64,000 nucleotides of DNA from Pseudo-nitzschia pungens (lineage: Eukaryota; Bacillariophyta; Bacillariophyceae; Bacillariales; Bacillariaceae). The position numbers were made by a program, and so were the translations under genes. The stretch spans positions 806,001 through 870,000 of the forward strand of contig CM074767.1 in NCBI GenBank assembly GCA_037355855.1. Direction: 5' to 3'. The notes beneath the pieces were generated by a model, which was not told where the DNA came from, ran no database searches, and worked only from the letters and a program-made list of their open reading frames with translations. Of the stretch, positions 10,232-20,500 are shown piece by piece. Numbering within the stretch: the first letter of the stretch is position 1; every line of letters starts with the position of its first letter.

Positions 10232-11575
10232 TCAAATGATGCCGGGAATGAACCGGTAGGGCACCAACCGCTTATACTCGTTCCAGTCGTCCCCGTACTT
10301 TTCCGAGCACAGTTCGTCGTCCCGAATGGAACGGTGGACTAGCAAGATCAAAAAATAGAGCGCATAATAGTACGGAACGATCGAATCGAACCCACACAGC
10401 AAGCTGTACGAAAGACCCATGAGGTAGTCACCAGTGTAGTTGATTTTGCGGGCCATGCCCCACCAGCCGCTGGTCAGCAGGCGAGTCCCCCGTTTTGTGG
10501 GCAGGTACGTGAGCTGGGCCACACGGGGATCGTTGGGATCGTTGCGGAAAATATCCTTTTGGCGATTCGAGAGTCGGAAGACGGCAAATCCCAGCACGTA
10601 CAGGGCCAAAATTCCCGCAAGGACGGGGGTCGACAGTCGCGGATCATGGTGGACCAAAAACTTGGCAGGATGATTGTAGGTGAAAGGAACCCAGGCAAGA
10701 TCGCCAAAGACCAGCATGAATCCGAATCCGTCCGTGGTAATGTCCATGGTGGTTAAAATACATTTTTCCATAAACATCGAATCCCACACATATATTGCGT
10801 GGAAGATGTTGAGCAATATCATGCTGCCAGAGACACTTCCTGTCAAGGCGTATTGCTCCTGGGCGCAGGCGACGTTCAACAAGACCCACAGAATGAGACC
10901 GGGTCGAAGCTCGCAAAACTCCTTCCAGTCAAAGGTTCCATGAAGAGAGCGCGGATTGAGTTCACGGCCCATGAAAAAGTCATAAATTGCGTTTCCCGAT
11001 CGCCCTGTGTGTGACAAAATCTTGTCCTTGCCGGTTATGGGATCCTTTTGGAAGCTTCCCCAATAGAGCCAGGCCGAGAGACCAAAGCACAAGAGAATGT
11101 CGACAAAGGCCAGTCGTTCGTAGTGTCTGTACAAATAGTCGTTGAGGGGAAACCTGGTCGCCACCAAGAGAATCATGACGGTCCAAAACGTAGCATGACC
11201 GTTCAATTTATACTTGAGACGAAGTGGAGGCTTGTCCTTGGAGGCTGCCGAGTGTCCTGCATCGGGATCAATCACGGGGGCTCCCTCAACCCATTTTCCC
11301 GGAAGAATCTTCCACAAGAGAACCAATCCCAGAAACCAGCCAAGCAATCCCAGCGTACACTTCGCCAAAAGTTCTACAGCATCCCTTTGTTCAAAAAGCA
11401 ACCTTTCTGTGTTCTTATATATTCCAGGAAAATTGAGATCTAGGAATCCAACCTTGGCCCAATGTGCGAGGATCAATACGAGTATTGGCAGGGCCACTAC
11501 GGTTCCGAAGGCGCCGATTGGACCACCGAATTCGGATGGCGGGCAGCCATTCTGTTGTTTTTTGTCAGTGGTCAT
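10232..11575 (-). CDS. ERG24: Sterol C14-reductase (ERG24/FK family)
   Basis: A 447-residue multi-pass membrane protein of the ERG4/ERG24 family. It would reduce the C14 double bond left after 14-demethylation in sterol synthesis, using NADPH, in the ER membrane. Diagnostic segments are TTMDITTDGFGFMLVFGDL and WVPFTY (about residues 275-300), GTRLLTSGWWGMARKINYTG (about 351-370), and the C-terminal LLVHRSIRDDELCSEKYG...YRFIPGII. The SGWWGMARKINYTGD form and the MDITTDGFGFM segment favour C14-reductase over DHCR7 (delta-7) or ERG4 (C24(28)) relatives. I estimate eight to ten membrane spans, the usual number. The start is the ATG at 11575 followed by a polar leader and the first span. Length is normal for the family. 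No intron is needed. Confidence 0.9.
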   Translation of the reverse strand: MTTDKKQQNGCPPSEFGGPIGAFGTVVALPILVLILAHWAKVGFLDLNFPGIYKNTERLLFEQRDAVELLAKCTLGLLGWFLGLVLLWKILPGKWVEGAPVIDPDAGHSAASKDKPPLRLKYKLNGHATFWTVMILLVATRFPLNDYLYRHYERLAFVDILLCFGLSAWLYWGSFQKDPITGKDKILSHTGRSGNAIYDFFMGRELNPRSLHGTFDWKEFCELRPGLILWVLLNVACAQEQYALTGSVSGSMILLNIFHAIYVWDSMFMEKCILTTMDITTDGFGFMLVFGDLAWVPFTYNHPAKFLVHHDPRLSTPVLAGILALYVLGFAVFRLSNRQKDIFRNDPNDPRVAQLTYLPTKRGTRLLTSGWWGMARKINYTGDYLMGLSYSLLCGFDSIVPYYYALYFLILLVHRSIRDDELCSEKYGDDWNEYKRLVPYRFIPGII

Positions 11576-12502
11576 ACTTTGTACTATTCAATCGACGGAG
11601 CCGTCGTGTATAAGATACCTAGTATCTGCTGGGGTGGATGGTTAATGTAACGATGACGACGATGATCCTTCGAACCCTCGTGTCTGTGCGAGTACGAGGT
11701 ATGGTCTGCAACTTTTACAGTACCGTAATTACTTTTGATTTTGAGTGAAACTCGAAATTTGTTTTCCAAACGAAGGAAGACGGACTAAAGAAGACACTTC
11801 CTGCTACCGTAAGGGAGCAAGCAATGACGGATACCGTACTGTAAGGTTTTTACTATAAGTTTCACCCGGCCGGAAGGTTACCGATAGGTACCTGGTAAGG
11901 CTTACCTGGTGAGCTTACTGATACGAGTAAGATTCTCGTTCTCGTCCGAGGAAGGCAGAGATACGATTGGCGCTTCAGGCTGGGTGGAGTTGTAGTAAGG
12001 TTTAACGTGTCAGATTTTTTTTCAAAAGCTCTGTTTTTCCGCGCAGACCGGCCTATCCTAAAACCTTACCTCATTTTTTACTGCTATGGAATCTTTTTTT
12101 TTTTTTTGAAGAACATACCGGTAGGTGGTTAAGGTTACTCGAACTACTAGAGTAGTAACCTTAGAGGTAGGTGCCTAAGAATAAGCACAGCAGTGGTAGA
12201 TTTTTCCCACCTTGCAGGTCGTAACGGTACTACTTGTAATATGTCGATAGGGAAGAGTTTTGAGATACTGTGCGAAGTAATTCACTCATGATCGACCATT
12301 ACGATAATTGCTGATTCGCCTTGAAAATCAAATTCGATCCAGAGTAAACAATAGTAATAAGATTCCGTAAGTCGATGGAAATTGAAAGCTAAAATATCTG
12401 TCTTCCGCAGCCGGTATTACGCTAAATTAATTACACGGCAGAATTCTCTCATGCGCATTGTGCCTTTGCACATCGCTAAATATTGAAACGCGCTTCCACG
12501 AT
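11576..12502. other. Intergenic spacer, upstream of the sterol reductase
   Basis: No gene seen. It contains a T-tract at 12099-12109, several GGTAAGG/CCTTACC steps (11876-11925), and an imperfect hairpin around 12128-12162 with arms TAAGGTTACT and AGTAACCTTA. Confidence 0.4.
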
Positions 12503-13411
12503 CTAGCGCTTCTTTGAAGCCTCGAAGATTCCGGCAATGGACTTGTCGAGACATGCGTCCCATTCTTCATCAGTCATCTTGTCGTCAAGACCTTCAGCCA
12601 AGGCTCGGGAGAAACTAGCAATCATGCCGTCTTGCTTCATCAGAAGTTCGTTCGCTTCGGCTTGGGAGTATCCTCCGGATAGAGCGACAACACGAATGCA
12701 GTTAGGGTGGTCAACGAGATCCTTGTAAAGGTTCACTTCCGTAGGGATTGAAAGCTTAATCATGACGGACTTGCCCTCGGTAATCTTAGTGCTGAATCCT
12801 TCCACAAGTTTTTCCTTGAGGACCGCTTCGATCTTGGCTTTGTCGGGACTGTTGATATCGACTTCTGGTTCCAGGATGGGGATAAGCCCGTGAGAAAGGA
12901 TTTGGTTACCGATTGCGAACTGTTGGTCGACAATAGCTTGGATACCTTCTTCATTCAATTCCTTGACGACCGATCGCATCTTGGTTCCGAAGATTCCCTT
13001 TTCCTTGGCGCGCTTGAGCAAAGTGTCGAGCTCAGGCATTGGCTTCATCAATTGAACGCCATTATCGAGATCAGCCAATCCCTTGTCACATTTCAAAAAG
13101 GGAATGACCTTCTTCTTCTCCCACAAATAGGTAGCGGTGGGGATTCCCTCGATTTCGCGATCCATGGTGTTCTCGAAGAGAATAGCACCGAGTGTGCGGT
13201 CTCCCTGGAAACTTGGAGAAGTGATGATGCGCGTGCGAATCTTGTGGATGACATCGTACATGGATTCTTCACCCAAGACGTATTGATCCTCAGTAATTCC
13301 GAATGCAGCAAGGGCCTTAGGAGTGGATCCACCAGATTGATCAAGAGCAGCAAGGTACCCATCAAAGGTCTTGGCGCGTTCCAATTGCTCTTCGAATGTT
13401 GCAGATGCCAT
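12503..13411 (-). CDS. Fructose-bisphosphate aldolase, class I
   Basis: A 302-residue class I (Schiff-base) aldolase of the compact type found in some bacteria and algae. It cleaves fructose-1,6-bisphosphate to DHAP and glyceraldehyde-3-phosphate. Visible features are the N-terminal LDQSGGSTPKALAAFG segment, ILFENTMDREIEG, PFLKCDKGLA, the ILEPEVDI strand and MIKLSIPTEVN, whose lysine is the likely Schiff-base residue; then ALSGGYSQAEAN for phosphate binding and SFSRAL near the C-terminus. The start is the ATG at 13411 (MASATFEEQL); three codons upstream are open but begin at TTG. There is no plastid bipartite presequence (no signal peptide with an ASAF-like motif), so a cytosolic location is inferred. 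Diatoms also have plastid and pyrenoid aldolases. Confidence 0.93.
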   Translation of the reverse strand: MASATFEEQLERAKTFDGYLAALDQSGGSTPKALAAFGITEDQYVLGEESMYDVIHKIRTRIITSPSFQGDRTLGAILFENTMDREIEGIPTATYLWEKKKVIPFLKCDKGLADLDNGVQLMKPMPELDTLLKRAKEKGIFGTKMRSVVKELNEEGIQAIVDQQFAIGNQILSHGLIPILEPEVDINSPDKAKIEAVLKEKLVEGFSTKITEGKSVMIKLSIPTEVNLYKDLVDHPNCIRVVALSGGYSQAEANELLMKQDGMIASFSRALAEGLDDKMTDEEWDACLDKSIAGIFEASKKR

Positions 13412-14316
13412 TTTGGTCAATTTAGTTTCGATCGTAGATATTTAGATTTATGACCGAATCAAATCCGATGCGAATGTCTTTCAGTTTGTAAAAACTTGGA
13501 TTCTAACTTACAGTAGATTGTTTCGGTCTATCCACGACACAGAATTTCGGCGTGGCGGCAACTCGGGACGTGGTCCAGCAATGAATAAGAATCCTTTTCT
13601 TTCCATTCTCAACGCACTTGCGTGTGTTACAACAATTAGTTGGGACCGTAACATTGAATCTTTCTTGATGCAGTAACCTTACCGGTATTGGATGAGAACT
13701 CGTAAATTCTGTGATGTGTTACACTGTGATAGGCCTTATTTCGGACGTACCAACGTCATCTCAAGTCGCTTGGCCTATGACTAATGATAAACAAGGACGT
13801 ATCAACACGTACAAGCACCGCAGATTCGTCAATAAACGAACGGATTGAAGTAAGATTACGTACGGTACTCGTAGTAGCTTGTTTCTTATCTAAAAAAAAT
13901 ACTACTTTGAAGAGTAAAGTTACCGTACTCGTAGGTAGTAGTGTAATAAGCACGACTATGAAAGAGCCTATTTTTGCGATTGAAAGGCCTATTGGATGTA
14001 TTCTAATCGGAACTGTTTCAGTCGTACGATTAAAATCATTACGAGTAAGGTTACTAATTATTGGTACCGTACGTACCGTACATTGAAAGCCCGATGAATT
14101 GGTAATCGTGGTCGTCCAGGTCCGTGCCATGTACACCAGTAATTACCAACCCTGATCATAATGCAGATAGCAAATCGGATGAATGTAGAGTCATCCCATG
14201 AAAAGAGCAGCAGTGTTATTCGGTAACGATTCATTAAAGCTGCATTACCCGGTGATATGCGCTTCATTATTGAATATCTTTTACTTCTTACACTGGTACT
14301 TTTTGAACGGAAATCC
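13412..14316. other. Intergenic spacer between aldolase and ion channel gene
   Basis: It carries the aldolase promoter on the right of that gene and the 3' flank of the channel gene. Many CGTACGGTA, ACTCGTAGTA and GTACCGTACG steps occur at 13860-14085. Short frames on both strands at 13756-14136 are composed of these repeats and look non-coding. Confidence 0.4.
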
Positions 14317-16731
14317 TTATTTGTTTGGATCATCGTTGACATACGCTGTCTCGAATGAAGTGGTGGTCGGGTCAAACCATTGCGGTTCGTTGGCCAACCA
14401 TATTCTGCTTGATTTTGACAAAAACATGAACATGACAAACACCGAATAACCAACAACGGCCGCAAACAAACAGTTGAAATCCATCTTTCTCAATGGGTAT
14501 TTGTAAATTAAATCGTTCCAAAAATTTGCTGACATGCACTTAGCCGAAGAATCAGTTTTAGCACGATTTTCCACATTCTGTTCCGACAATCTGTTTGTTT
14601 GATTTCCTCCCAACCGTGCATTATCAGATGAGTCTTCCTCCATAGCATCTCGGATATTTCCCCCCTCATTCATATCCGAAGTATCGACCAATGGATGTGT
14701 CCCTTCTCCGTCTCTCTCTTGGGATGTTCTTCTCGAAATGGATTTTGTCGCTTCAACTGTGCTGTCGTCGTTTCCTGCCTCATGGTCTTCACGGATGAAA
14801 TACAAAAAGCCAACCACAACACTTTCTATCACTCCGATTAAAACCCAATAGAATGACCAAGCTACGAATTTGTCCAACCACAATTTTTGGTCCGATATGG
14901 GTGTCATGTCACTAGTAACAATTTGTTGAGCCACTACGACCAATGCAAGAGCCATACCGAAGCCCAATCGCTCACCAACGCGCATATCCAACAAGAAAGT
15001 CAAGAAACTTAGATACGTCAACAGGATTGTTGGTATCTACATTGCATCATTGACCATCGAGTGATTCATCCATTGTTCCACATAATGGCGTTCACATTCG
15101 GAAAAACGTCGAAGCGTGGTAAGAAATCGATGGAGATGAGTGAGTTCATCAGGGCCTAGCGACAAAAGGTTACAGAGTATCCCCGTCACAGTTCTTTGAC
15201 AAGATCGTAGGTCGTGCAGTCCGGATCACATCCATACAAAAGAATTAACATACCACTATGTTGTGCAAGTACTGCGAATGTGCCCTTTTAAAATAAAAAT
15301 TGTAAAAAATGAGATCATTACCATTTGTGTAGCCTTGAGTCGCTTTTTCAGGAATCGGCTGCCACTCATTGTAAGCCACTGGGACGACAGGTTTTTGTTA
15401 GAGTCCGGTGTTGAAATTCCAAAGTATGAGAAAGCAGTAATTCAATCTTACCGTCGAAAGGACCAAAATACATTAATTCCGGAACTGGAATGATATAGTT
15501 GATGTTTTCGCTCCACCCGCGGGTACCGGAGGCAAACAGCAGTTGACAACCTAGAATATCGAAAGGAATAGATCCCAACCCAGTAAAGGAGCAGAGTGCC
15601 GTCATACCTCCTCTCCTCTCCCAGTGGACTGTGCCGTCACTGAAAATGGTTGCTTTCGCATCGTCAAACGAGTGAAGGCCTTCAACTCGATTTAGGAGAT
15701 CCAGATCAGGCACCTTGGATTTTTTTAGGAACAGAGCAAGAAAAACAAGTGGTGAGTTAGATCGGAATAATTTGCTTCTTGTCTACCCTAATCCAATCCA
15801 GACTAGAGTCGAATCCAAGCCACTAAACAGAATGTATATCGTACCCATATTTGAGTAGTTTCTTGATCGAAACCTGTAAATATTCCACCAAGTGCGAGAT
15901 AAAGCGAGAGAATGGGCATTAAGAAAATTCACGCGTATCATCCAAACCGAAATCACAAAGAGGATCTTATAAATTTTCGATTTAACAAACGGACAATACA
16001 TGACTCTCACACATACCCGTATAGGTCTCTATCACGTTCGCACACGTATCGAAATCCTCTATGCTCCATGCTAGCCTTGGGTCACGCCACCTGAGAATAA
16101 GTGTGATGTGAAGAGATGCAGTACCTTCTTCTTCCGCGATTTCATCTATTCCGTCGTACTGCAGAAAAACTTCCACGTTGACGCCCTCATCGAAATTTGT
16201 TATAGGTGGGACCGCTGAGTTGTAGTTGTTAGTTTTTCGATCGCCCAAAATGACATCATGAACATTTTGTTCGCATTCGTACACCGGAATGGATGCCTTG
16301 CAGCAAGTTTCAAAAATTTTGTTAACTGTCTGATTGGCACGACATGAGTAAGGATAATAGTAGGTTTCACTCCCTACGTGTACCGGCATTGCAAGATCGA
16401 AACTAGATAGCTGTTGAACATAAGAGTCCATGTCGGCGCAAGTAGTATTCTCTCCATACTTGTCTTCTGCCGAAAGAGTCAATCCTCCGCATACTGCAGA
16501 GCACAGGTTGGTCTCGTTGTTCTCGTTGTTCTCGTTGTTGTATTGCTCCATTCCTCGCATGCTCTGCTCGGCCATTGGGAAAGCGGCTGAATCTTCCAAT
16601 GAGTTCGGCACGCGTACGAACTCACTTCCGCCCGACTCGATCATCGAAAGCAGAAGCCAACAAAACATCTTGCGAGAACAGAATTGCAAAATATGAAACG
16701 CATAGCGTTGATTCGAACTGGAAGCCGCCAT
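14317..16731 (-). CDS. Cys-loop pentameric ligand-gated ion channel, multi-exon
   Basis: Proposed exons (minus): 16731-16017, 15873-15845 (29 nt), 15713-15452, 15378-15322 (57 nt), 15271-15254 (18 nt), an exon starting at 15155, and 15036-14317; the junctions have GT-AG ends. Residues 1-35 look like a signal peptide region, followed by a Cys-rich extension. The ligand-binding domain shows LRWRDPRLAW, the spliced IW-VPDLDLLN, GTVHWERRGG, and a Cys loop C289-C304 with PFD at 298-300 and GWSENINY after it. The last exon encodes M1 (IPTILLTYLSFLTFLLDMRV), M2 (GERLGFGMALALVVVAQQIV), M3 (FYWVLIGVIESVVVGFLYFI), a long polar cytoplasmic loop, and M4 (CLFAAVVGYSVFVMFMFL). It would be a plasma-membrane ligand-gated channel; ligand and ion selectivity are unknown. 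The join between 15254 and 15036 is not resolved: a TAG lies directly before M1 and must be spliced out. Confidence 0.8.
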
Positions 16732-17099
16732 GATGGATTCTTGTTGTCAGGATACCAGTTACAACTTTTGGATTTTGCCGAACGTTTGGACGCTGCTGGT
16801 CTGGGATGTTCTCATCAAAAAATAAATAATGGTGCGATGCTGTCAAATTCGACAAAAAGTAAGATACTACGAAATTCCTACTAACAGCTGTCCTCCAGTC
16901 CACGTAGAAATTAGTACATAGGCGCGTAGATCCAATGGTTAGCTGTTACGTACTTCGTATTCTGTAGTATCGTCTAGTTGCGGCAGAAAAACAATCTAAG
17001 GTTAATTACTGCTCACCAGACGATTTTGGTCCCCCGTGCTGAGTGAAGAGTCCTTCGACAAAAAATTCCTGTTTTGGTTCACGTCCATTTTAGGGAGGT
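16732..17099. other. Spacer between ion channel gene and giant MULE
   Basis: It holds the channel gene promoter and a MITE-like repeat (16863-16976). No coding signal was seen. Confidence 0.4.
16863..16976 (+). repeat. MITE-like palindromic repeat, copy 2
   Basis: The left arm begins GATACTACGAAATTCCTA and continues into ACAGCTGTCC. The right arm reads GTTAGCTGTTACGTACTTCG and then TGTAGTATC, an imperfect reverse complement of the left arm. The interior matches the minus strand near 6779-6832. Length is about 114 bp with no coding capacity, as expected for a non-autonomous DNA element. Confidence 0.55.
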
Positions 17100-17109
17100 T
17101 TTTCGTTCT
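17100..17109 (+). repeat. Target-site duplication, left (TTTTCGTTCT)
   Basis: Identical 10-bp direct repeat to 32841-32850, immediately outside the left TIR. Confidence 0.9.
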
Positions 17110-17216
17110 GGACCTATAACAGTAAATAGTACTAATGGATTTGATTTTTACTTTAGTTCGGTACAAATCTGGACGGTTAAATTTCGTGTACTAGCGATCA
17201 GACAAATACGATACTA
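17110..17216 (+). repeat. Left terminal inverted repeat of the giant MULE
   Basis: It begins GGACCTATAACAGTAAATAG. Bases 17110-17167 pair perfectly with 32783-32840 in inverse orientation. Similarity continues with mismatches to about 17216 (GCGATCAGAC...TACGATACTA against GCGATCGGAC...TACGATACTA). Confidence 0.92.
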
Positions 17217-17577
17217 TGCAGCTTCCGTTTATCCATTTTCCGCCTCAACCGTGATTACGTGTACTTTATATCCGACACTGCATGGGTTGTTTGTATTCAT
17301 TTTTTACTTTCCAACAGTCTGTGGGCTTATATTTCCCCGTGTGGTATGTGTTTCCTAATTAAAAAGTTTCATGTATCGCCGAATTGTATTAAATTTTTGC
17401 ACACGTTAACTTTTATTTTCTTCCGTTATCTCCTCTTTTTCATGCTTCCCATTACTTATATTTTTCCGACGTATGTCATTGTCTATGCCATTGTGACATA
17501 TTTAACACGTATTTTTTTCCGCTCGTTTCTTCACAATCCATCTATCTCGCAACTGTACACGACACACTTATCCCGCA
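17217..17577 (+). promoter_or_regulatory. Transposase leader region
   Basis: The 361 bp between the left TIR and the transposase ATG are T-rich, with long pyrimidine runs from about 17380 to 17540. They hold no separate gene and are the presumed promoter and 5' leader. No TATA box can be assigned with confidence. Confidence 0.4.
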
Positions 17578-20500
17578 ATGACAACTATCAACCATGACGA
17601 CGGTACCAACAACCCCGCACAAGACGATGGTAGCGGTACGGCTGGCAGTAAAAAAGCTAATACAGATGGCACTGTTTCTATTCGAAGCTGGCATCCAATG
17701 ACACTTGAAGAGTATCGTCGAGCCCCGCCTCCCTTCTCCTCTACAACCTCTCATTTGGCAGAGGATTTGGCCTGTTATGGTTATAACAGATGGGGTCTTT
17801 ACATCGTTACAACCGGAAAAACAACTTATCGCAGAGACAGATTCACAAGACGTTTCAAGTGCAAATGTTGCGGTATTGAGATCGTTGTTTCTTGTAAACA
17901 TCCCGATAAAGAAGTTGACCCCTTGATGAATGGAAAAAATGCCAGTACAACTAAATGGTATCTTGTACCTATGGAAAGTGTTGATGAGTTGACCAAACTC
18001 CACGAACATGCTCTCAAAATTCTACCTATTATCGAGCGGCAGAATATTCTCGTTCATTTCCCGCCATTTCAGAAATATATCCGAGATAACGTTGCTATAT
18101 ATCCGGACAGCAAGCACTTGAAAACCTCCGTCATGTTCAAATGGCTTGCAGGGTCGCAGTTCAGGACTGTTAATCCAACGCCGGGAGTATTGTTGAGGCG
18201 GGCAAAATTGTCTGTGTACAAATATATACAAGAACTTTTACCCGGTCAGCATTTTACAACTTTATTCCACTGGATGCAAGCATTAGCTGATGTCAATAAG
18301 GACATCACAGTTATGTTACAGTCCGACGATAAAGGTCGTTTCTATCGTTGCTTCACAGCGACACCAATGGCCAATCGACAATATTTTGGAACCCATACGA
18401 CACCCGTTTTCGTTGGCGACTGTTTCCACTACAAGGAGAAAAACTATGATGGGGTTTGCTTCGTGTTGGTTACCAAAACCATATTCGGCGATACCCTGCC
18501 TCTTGCATGGGCAATAATCCCCCGGGAAAATAAATCACAGCTAGCTTGGGTGGTTCAGTGTTGTATAAAGCATGGTCTTGAGCTCGACAAACATGCTTTC
18601 GTCACCGACCAGGGACCACTCATACATACATTTGATGCATTCTTCAAACAGTTCCAAGTATCATTCCGGGTTACGTTATGCTTGCAACATCTCATACGAT
18701 CCATTCGTGTTAAACACAAGACACTTTTCACGAACTATCGTCACGGGAAAAGCGACAATGCAAACAAACATAATGCTTGGGTGTTGCAGAGTCATCAGAC
18801 ATTGACTCGTCATATAATTGGTGCTTCCGATTCTATCTCCAGTGACTCATTTTTCGGTCACTTAATCGCACTTTTTTCCGATATACTGGACCTGAACGTG
18901 GGTAAAAGTAAGAAAGAGTGTGCCAGCTTGATTCTCTATATTATCCGGTATGACCCGAAACTCTGGACCGTATTGGGAAATTCGGAAAATTATAAGGAGG
19001 ATCTTTTTATCTGCAATATGAAGACCTTCGCGGAACAATTCTATTTTTTGCAATATATTTATGATTTATTCGATGAAAGCGACAATGTCACCCAAGCGTT
19101 GGTCAACACCGGCGTTTGTGAAGCAGCGACGTACGCATCTAATTTTCGGTATGTCAAGAGAGCCCCAATGCGGCGCCACGAGCGCACACCGAGAATGGGA
19201 TTCAAGAGAACGAATTTAGCCGAGAGTGTCGCTGGGAAACTGCTTGCCAATGATGTACGAAATAAACTTCCCCATTCGACAAACGTAGCCTTCGTCAATA
19301 TGTATAATGAAGCTATCACAAAATTTTTGGCGAAACTCAACAACGACAATGGTTCATCTGTCCTATCATCTATCGGCCAACAAATTAATGTATTCAACAG
19401 CCAGGAAGGGAGCAATCACGATTTTACGTTACATGGAGTACCCAGTTTTGTGACAAATCATAATGGAAAAGATGGTATCAGAATTACAATTCGCCGTGAC
19501 GTCGATGAATGCACGCATCTGTTTGTGATGAAATGGAATCATCGGACAAGTTACCAAATGAGAAACGCTTTTTTATCCATGTGTGAAGAAGACATCTTGT
19601 GTGCACGTGATACACTGCGTCTTTCAACCACATGTCAGCTACATGTTGAATTTACACAAATGAGAAAGTCCATCTGCCCATGTTTTGAGATCGGACTTTC
19701 TGTTGCAAAGCGGCATCCCTGTTGGCCATTACCACAAACCATTCCTGTCACTGGAACAATCGAGTCGTTGGTTTACCACTCTTCTAGTCTGTCATCCTGC
19801 TCACGTAGTCTCTTCAAAAGGTCGAATTTGGATTACGATTTTGCCGATCCTTTTTCTTCTTCGACGAATTGTTTGGAAATTTACGAACCCACAACAGTTG
19901 ATACGAGGAATTTACATGCTCAACACCAGCTGAGTCCGCCTCCAAAGTATTCGAAGTCAACAAAATCCAAGGGAAAGCGTATTACCTCTAACGGAGAATT
20001 AACCGCGTCTCCGTTTCGACCTGGTTATCGTCGAAAGAGTAAGAGGGAAGGTGGAGTTTTGTCTCCTCTAGCGAAAATCAACCGACCATTCACTATTTCC
20101 AGGCAACGAAAACTTGACAAAACTCATAGACAATATCAACGTATCCAAAACGGAGTTCTAGAGGTCGACGGAATAGATCGGATGAACCTGATCAGTGATG
20201 GCAAACAGAAAACCAAACACAATGTTGATAATTGTTCCGAGCCGAAGAATTTCGTGCCGTTATCGGAAATCATTCCAGGTGAATATATCTTATACAGAAT
20301 TAGCGATTTGGCGAGGCGGGAACCTTATACCCCCGACGAAGAAAACATTCCTGTAGATATGCCGCCAATAGAGCTGTGTGACGACGATGATAACAGTATT
20401 TATTCTCCGAGCCGGAAAAAAATCCTTGGGCACGGTGTGAACCAAGACCAAATTGAAATTCTGAATGCGACTGTTGACTTCGGGGATGATGGAGAAATCT

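Noticed and set aside
12890..13453. 187-codon plus-strand frame
   Set aside because: Antisense of the aldolase gene.
13756..14136. Overlapping short frames on both strands
   Set aside because: Built from CGTACGGTA-type spacer repeats and not protein-like.
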